DNA from: JBBSEZ01 sp038239195
GTDB taxonomy: Bacteria; Planctomycetota; Planctomycetia; Gemmatales; Gemmataceae
DNA: 8,050 bases
NCBI GenBank assembly: GCA_038239195.1
Contig: JBBSEZ010000452.1
Coordinates: forward strand, 1-8,050
Direction: 5' to 3'
In this document: positions 6,236 to 8,050 of the stretch, one piece after another
Position numbering within the stretch: position 1 is the stretch's first letter
Layout: each line of letters starts with the position of its first letter
The notes under the pieces: model-generated
What the model was told of the DNA's origin: nothing
The model's input: the letters and a program-made list of their open reading frames with translations, nothing else
Database searches by the model: none
Program-made: the position numbers and the translations under genes

Positions 6236-6718
6236 CTAGGTGGCGACCACCTTGCCGGTCTCGTTCATCCAGTACTCGCTCTGGTCCCACCAGAAGATGA
6301 AGCCCTCGTGGTGCTCCCACCGGTCTATCCGCTCGCGCTCCCGGTCCCAGTCGTCGGGGGCCTCGGCGTACGGGTCGGCCAGGAACTCGAGCATCCACTC
6401 GGGGTGGCGGGCGATGCCGATCGTGAACGGCTCGTCCAGCCAGAACTGCCGCACCCGCAGCATCCCCGGCACCACCCCGCGCTCTTCCATCCACGACCGA
6501 ATCGCCTCGTCGTAGCGGCGCCGGAACAAGTCGTACTCCTCCAACGGGCCTATCGGGAACGGCTCGCCCTCCAGGCGCAGGAAGTTGCCGGCCCCGTCGA
6601 ACCACAGGAACAGGTTCTCGTCATCCCCCCGGTTGATCAGCACCTGGCTATGGTCCCCCACCCAGCCGCCGTCGAACCTTTGCGGGGTGAGGAACGGGAA
6701 AAGGCGGTCCTCGTTCAT
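6236..6718 (-). CDS. Small protein A, putative immunity protein (type 1) for toxin T1
   Basis: A 160-aa acidic, tryptophan-rich soluble protein with no signal peptide or membrane segment. The start is fixed by a good ribosome site (GAGGTGG at 6729-6723, 4 nt before the ATG) whose first bases overlap the TGA of T1, suggesting translational coupling. It belongs to the same family as the other three small proteins here: an N-terminal block with LFLWFDGAGNFL, a central block VVPGMLRVRQFWLDEPF, then EFLADPY, a charged helix, and a C-terminal block FIFWWDQSEYWMNETGKV. It matches protein C best (LLLLWFDPQGELLEV, QVRHFDVDDPFEI). I do not recognise a named family. The position directly behind a toxin tip and the divergence in step with that tip point to an immunity protein that binds and neutralises it; this is inference. 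Confidence 0.8.
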   Translation of the reverse strand: MNEDRLFPFLTPQRFDGGWVGDHSQVLINRGDDENLFLWFDGAGNFLRLEGEPFPIGPLEEYDLFRRRYDEAIRSWMEERGVVPGMLRVRQFWLDEPFTIGIARHPEWMLEFLADPYAEAPDDWDRERERIDRWEHHEGFIFWWDQSEYWMNETGKVVAT

Positions 6719-6722
6719 CTTT

Positions 6723-6729
6723 CCACCTC
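6723..6729 (-). promoter_or_regulatory. Ribosome-binding site of protein A overlapping the T1 stop codon
   Basis: GAGGTGG lies 4 nt before the ATG of A, and its first bases are part of the T1 TGA. The arrangement lets a ribosome ending T1 start on A, tying immunity production to toxin production. Confidence 0.65.
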
Positions 6730-8050
6730 AGTTCAGACCAGGGACGTTGGGGATCGCGCCCACGCTGCCCTCGACGTTGCTGGACAGTTGGCTGTTCAGC
6801 GTGTCGCTCGGGTTTCGCCAGGCGTCCTTGTCCTCGTGGTCCTCGGGCAGCCGGTTTACCCGCGGAGCGGTGGAGGCCTTTGGGCCGTACAGGCTCTGGC
6901 GGATGGACATCTCGAAGGCGCCCAAAGGGTCTTTAGTAGCCCGGTAGGGGGCGAGCATCGCCGGGGTCGCCTCCCAGATGTGGATCGTGACGTCCTGCCG
7001 GTAGGAGAGCTTGCCGTACGCCTTGTACCGCCCGAGAACATCCTGGACGTCGCTGCCGGCGCTCCCGACCTTGAGTATCCGCAGGGCCGGGCCCTTGGCC
7101 GATCGGTCCTCCAGCAGGTAGACGTAGTTCTTACTCGGGCCCAGCTTCTGGCTGCCCCCTTGCGTCTGCCAGTCCTTCCAGCGCAGATCGATCTCCGCCG
7201 CCCGGCTGGCCCAGGTCAGGGGCGTCCCGGTGAGCAGGTTGGGCACATCGGTGGGCAGGCTCGACGTGGTCTCCGTCAGCGTCGGCCTTCGCGCCAGGGC
7301 CCGGTCGTTCTGGCCCACCCAGGCGCGGGTGGTGGCATACGTGGCGTAGGTGGCCCCCCGCATCGAGGAGTAGTCGAACGGCAACTGATACTTGCCGCTG
7401 TCGTAGAGGGCCTGCCGCACCCGTCCCTCCACGTCGTTCAGCGTCCCCTGCGTGCCATTCGGGAACGCGAAGGCGAACACGGAGATTTGCAAGGCCTTCA
7501 TCCCGTCTTGCCCGCCCGACCAGTAGAGGCCCCCCAGTGCCCAGCGCCGGTGCTCGACGAAGCGGTTGCGCCACCTGCTGGCCGGGTTCACGCCGTCGCC
7601 CGCCTTGCCGACCTTGAGGATGGCGTCGGGATAGCCCAGCCGCGCTCGGTTGACGACGAGGTAGACCACCTTGGCGTCGTTGGGCAACTGGGTGTCGCCC
7701 CAGTTCGCGGCGTTGAGGTTGAAGCTCGCGACGAGCCGGGCGTTCCCCAGCCGGCTGGTCGACCGCAACAGCTTTTTCAGGTCCGTATCGACATATTTGC
7801 CGTCTGTGCCGAGCGTCTGGAACGGGTCGAGGCCGACCTGGTAGTAGGTGTTGTGGGCCCACAGGGAGAAGCCCCAGCCCGGCTCGCCCACGAAGTAGGT
7901 GGCGCAGTTCGCCACCCGCAGGTTGTAGACCGCCCGCACCTCCCCCGTGTCGAACACCTCCTCCACCGCCGTCCACCCGCCGTCCTCGCCGCTCAGCAGG
8001 TCGCCGGGCCTCAGTTCGCCCGCGGGCAGCCAGCCGCGCCCCTTGACCCA
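6728..8050 (-). CDS. Polymorphic toxin T1, C-terminal part: Hint end plus two GIY-YIG-like nuclease modules (5' end outside window)
   Basis: Open from the right edge to a TGA at 6730-6728, giving 440 residues of a longer protein. Residues 1-67 are the second half of a Hint autoprocessing domain, ending in the typical His66-Asn67 pair that would release the following tip by self-cleavage. The tip (about 68-440) holds two copies of a GIY-YIG-like pattern. Module 1 has VVYLVV, then ILKVGKAGDG (Lys146), an Arg-rich stretch and a helix with Glu208 (VEGRVRQALY). Module 2 has YVYLLE, ILKVGSAGS (Lys327), and a helix with Glu380 (FEMSIRQSLYG). The KVG in place of YIG resembles the T5orf172/MUG113 branch, which often reads KIG. 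The likely role is a DNA- or RNA-cutting toxin tip; activity is inferred. The gene is followed 9 nt later by small protein A. The GTG at 7966-7964 is internal and not the start. Confidence 0.8.
   Translation of the reverse strand, partial: WVKGRGWLPAGELRPGDLLSGEDGGWTAVEEVFDTGEVRAVYNLRVANCATYFVGEPGWGFSLWAHNTYYQVGLDPFQTLGTDGKYVDTDLKKLLRSTSRLGNARLVASFNLNAANWGDTQLPNDAKVVYLVVNRARLGYPDAILKVGKAGDGVNPASRWRNRFVEHRRWALGGLYWSGGQDGMKALQISVFAFAFPNGTQGTLNDVEGRVRQALYDSGKYQLPFDYSSMRGATYATYATTRAWVGQNDRALARRPTLTETTSSLPTDVPNLLTGTPLTWASRAAEIDLRWKDWQTQGGSQKLGPSKNYVYLLEDRSAKGPALRILKVGSAGSDVQDVLGRYKAYGKLSYRQDVTIHIWEATPAMLAPYRATKDPLGAFEMSIRQSLYGPKASTAPRVNRLPEDHEDKDAWRNPSDTLNSQLSSNVEGSVGAIPNVPGLN
7833..8050 (-). repeat. 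Hint-coding repeat, copy 1 (pairs with 2239-2456)
   Basis: This stretch encodes the end of the T1 Hint domain and is nearly identical to 2239-2456 inside T2 at a constant offset of 5594. By direct reading I count 4 mismatches in 218 bases: two near the GWGF/GWAF codons and two next to each other in the ELRPGD region. The match reaches the right edge and may extend beyond it. At its other end the identity collapses within a few bases, just after the NTYYQVGL codons where the toxin tips begin. Confidence 0.95.

Noticed and set aside
5676..6605. Extension of the T2 frame 310 codons upstream of the chosen start
   Set aside because: It overlaps B and most of A in another frame, is Gly/Arg/Ala-rich without domains, and the codon pattern there belongs to A and B.

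Overview
The window is very GC-rich and every credible gene lies on the minus strand, tightly packed and reading from the right edge to the left. The content (a PKD-repeat protein, a Hint autoprocessing domain, variable nuclease-like tips, small related proteins behind each toxin) suggests a large-genome environmental bacterium. A planctomycete of the Gemmata type is my best guess from style alone, and the taxon is not proven by the sequence.

Layout in transcription order: (1) 8050-6728, the C-terminal part of a first polymorphic toxin, T1: the second half of a Hint domain, then a tip with two GIY-YIG-like modules. (2) 6718-6236, small protein A. (3) 6217-5675, small protein B. (4) 5675-1179, a complete second toxin, T2 (1498 aa): four PKD-like modules, a long helical region resembling the scaffold of cargo toxins of extracellular contractile injection systems (eCIS), a full Hint domain, and again a tip with two GIY-YIG-like modules. 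(5) 1173-670, small protein C. (6) 627-124, small protein D. (7) 72-1, the beginning or remnant of another coding frame that runs off the left edge.

Small proteins A-D belong to one family and are best read as immunity proteins. A pairs best with C, and B with D. The window is therefore a tandem duplication of a unit toxin / immunity type 1 / immunity type 2, with a period of about 5.55-5.6 kb. The genes are joined by overlaps or gaps of a few bases (TGATG overlap B/T2, 5-18 nt gaps elsewhere, 42 nt between C and D), so one co-transcribed, translationally coupled operon is likely. No promoter or convincing terminator is visible, and no non-coding stretch exceeds about 50 bases.

The most striking pattern is uneven divergence between the two units. 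The Hint DNA is nearly identical (214 of 218 bases in the part visible twice) and the 3' ends of B and D share a 44-base exact match. Everything between (toxin tip, first immunity gene, most of the second) has diverged strongly. This looks like a swappable toxin-tip-plus-immunity cassette of about 2.1 kb bounded by homology blocks. Each toxin carrying two nuclease-like modules and two immunity-like partners suggests, as a hypothesis, a dual-effector, dual-immunity arrangement. Family assignments are recognised by eye and were not checked against any database.
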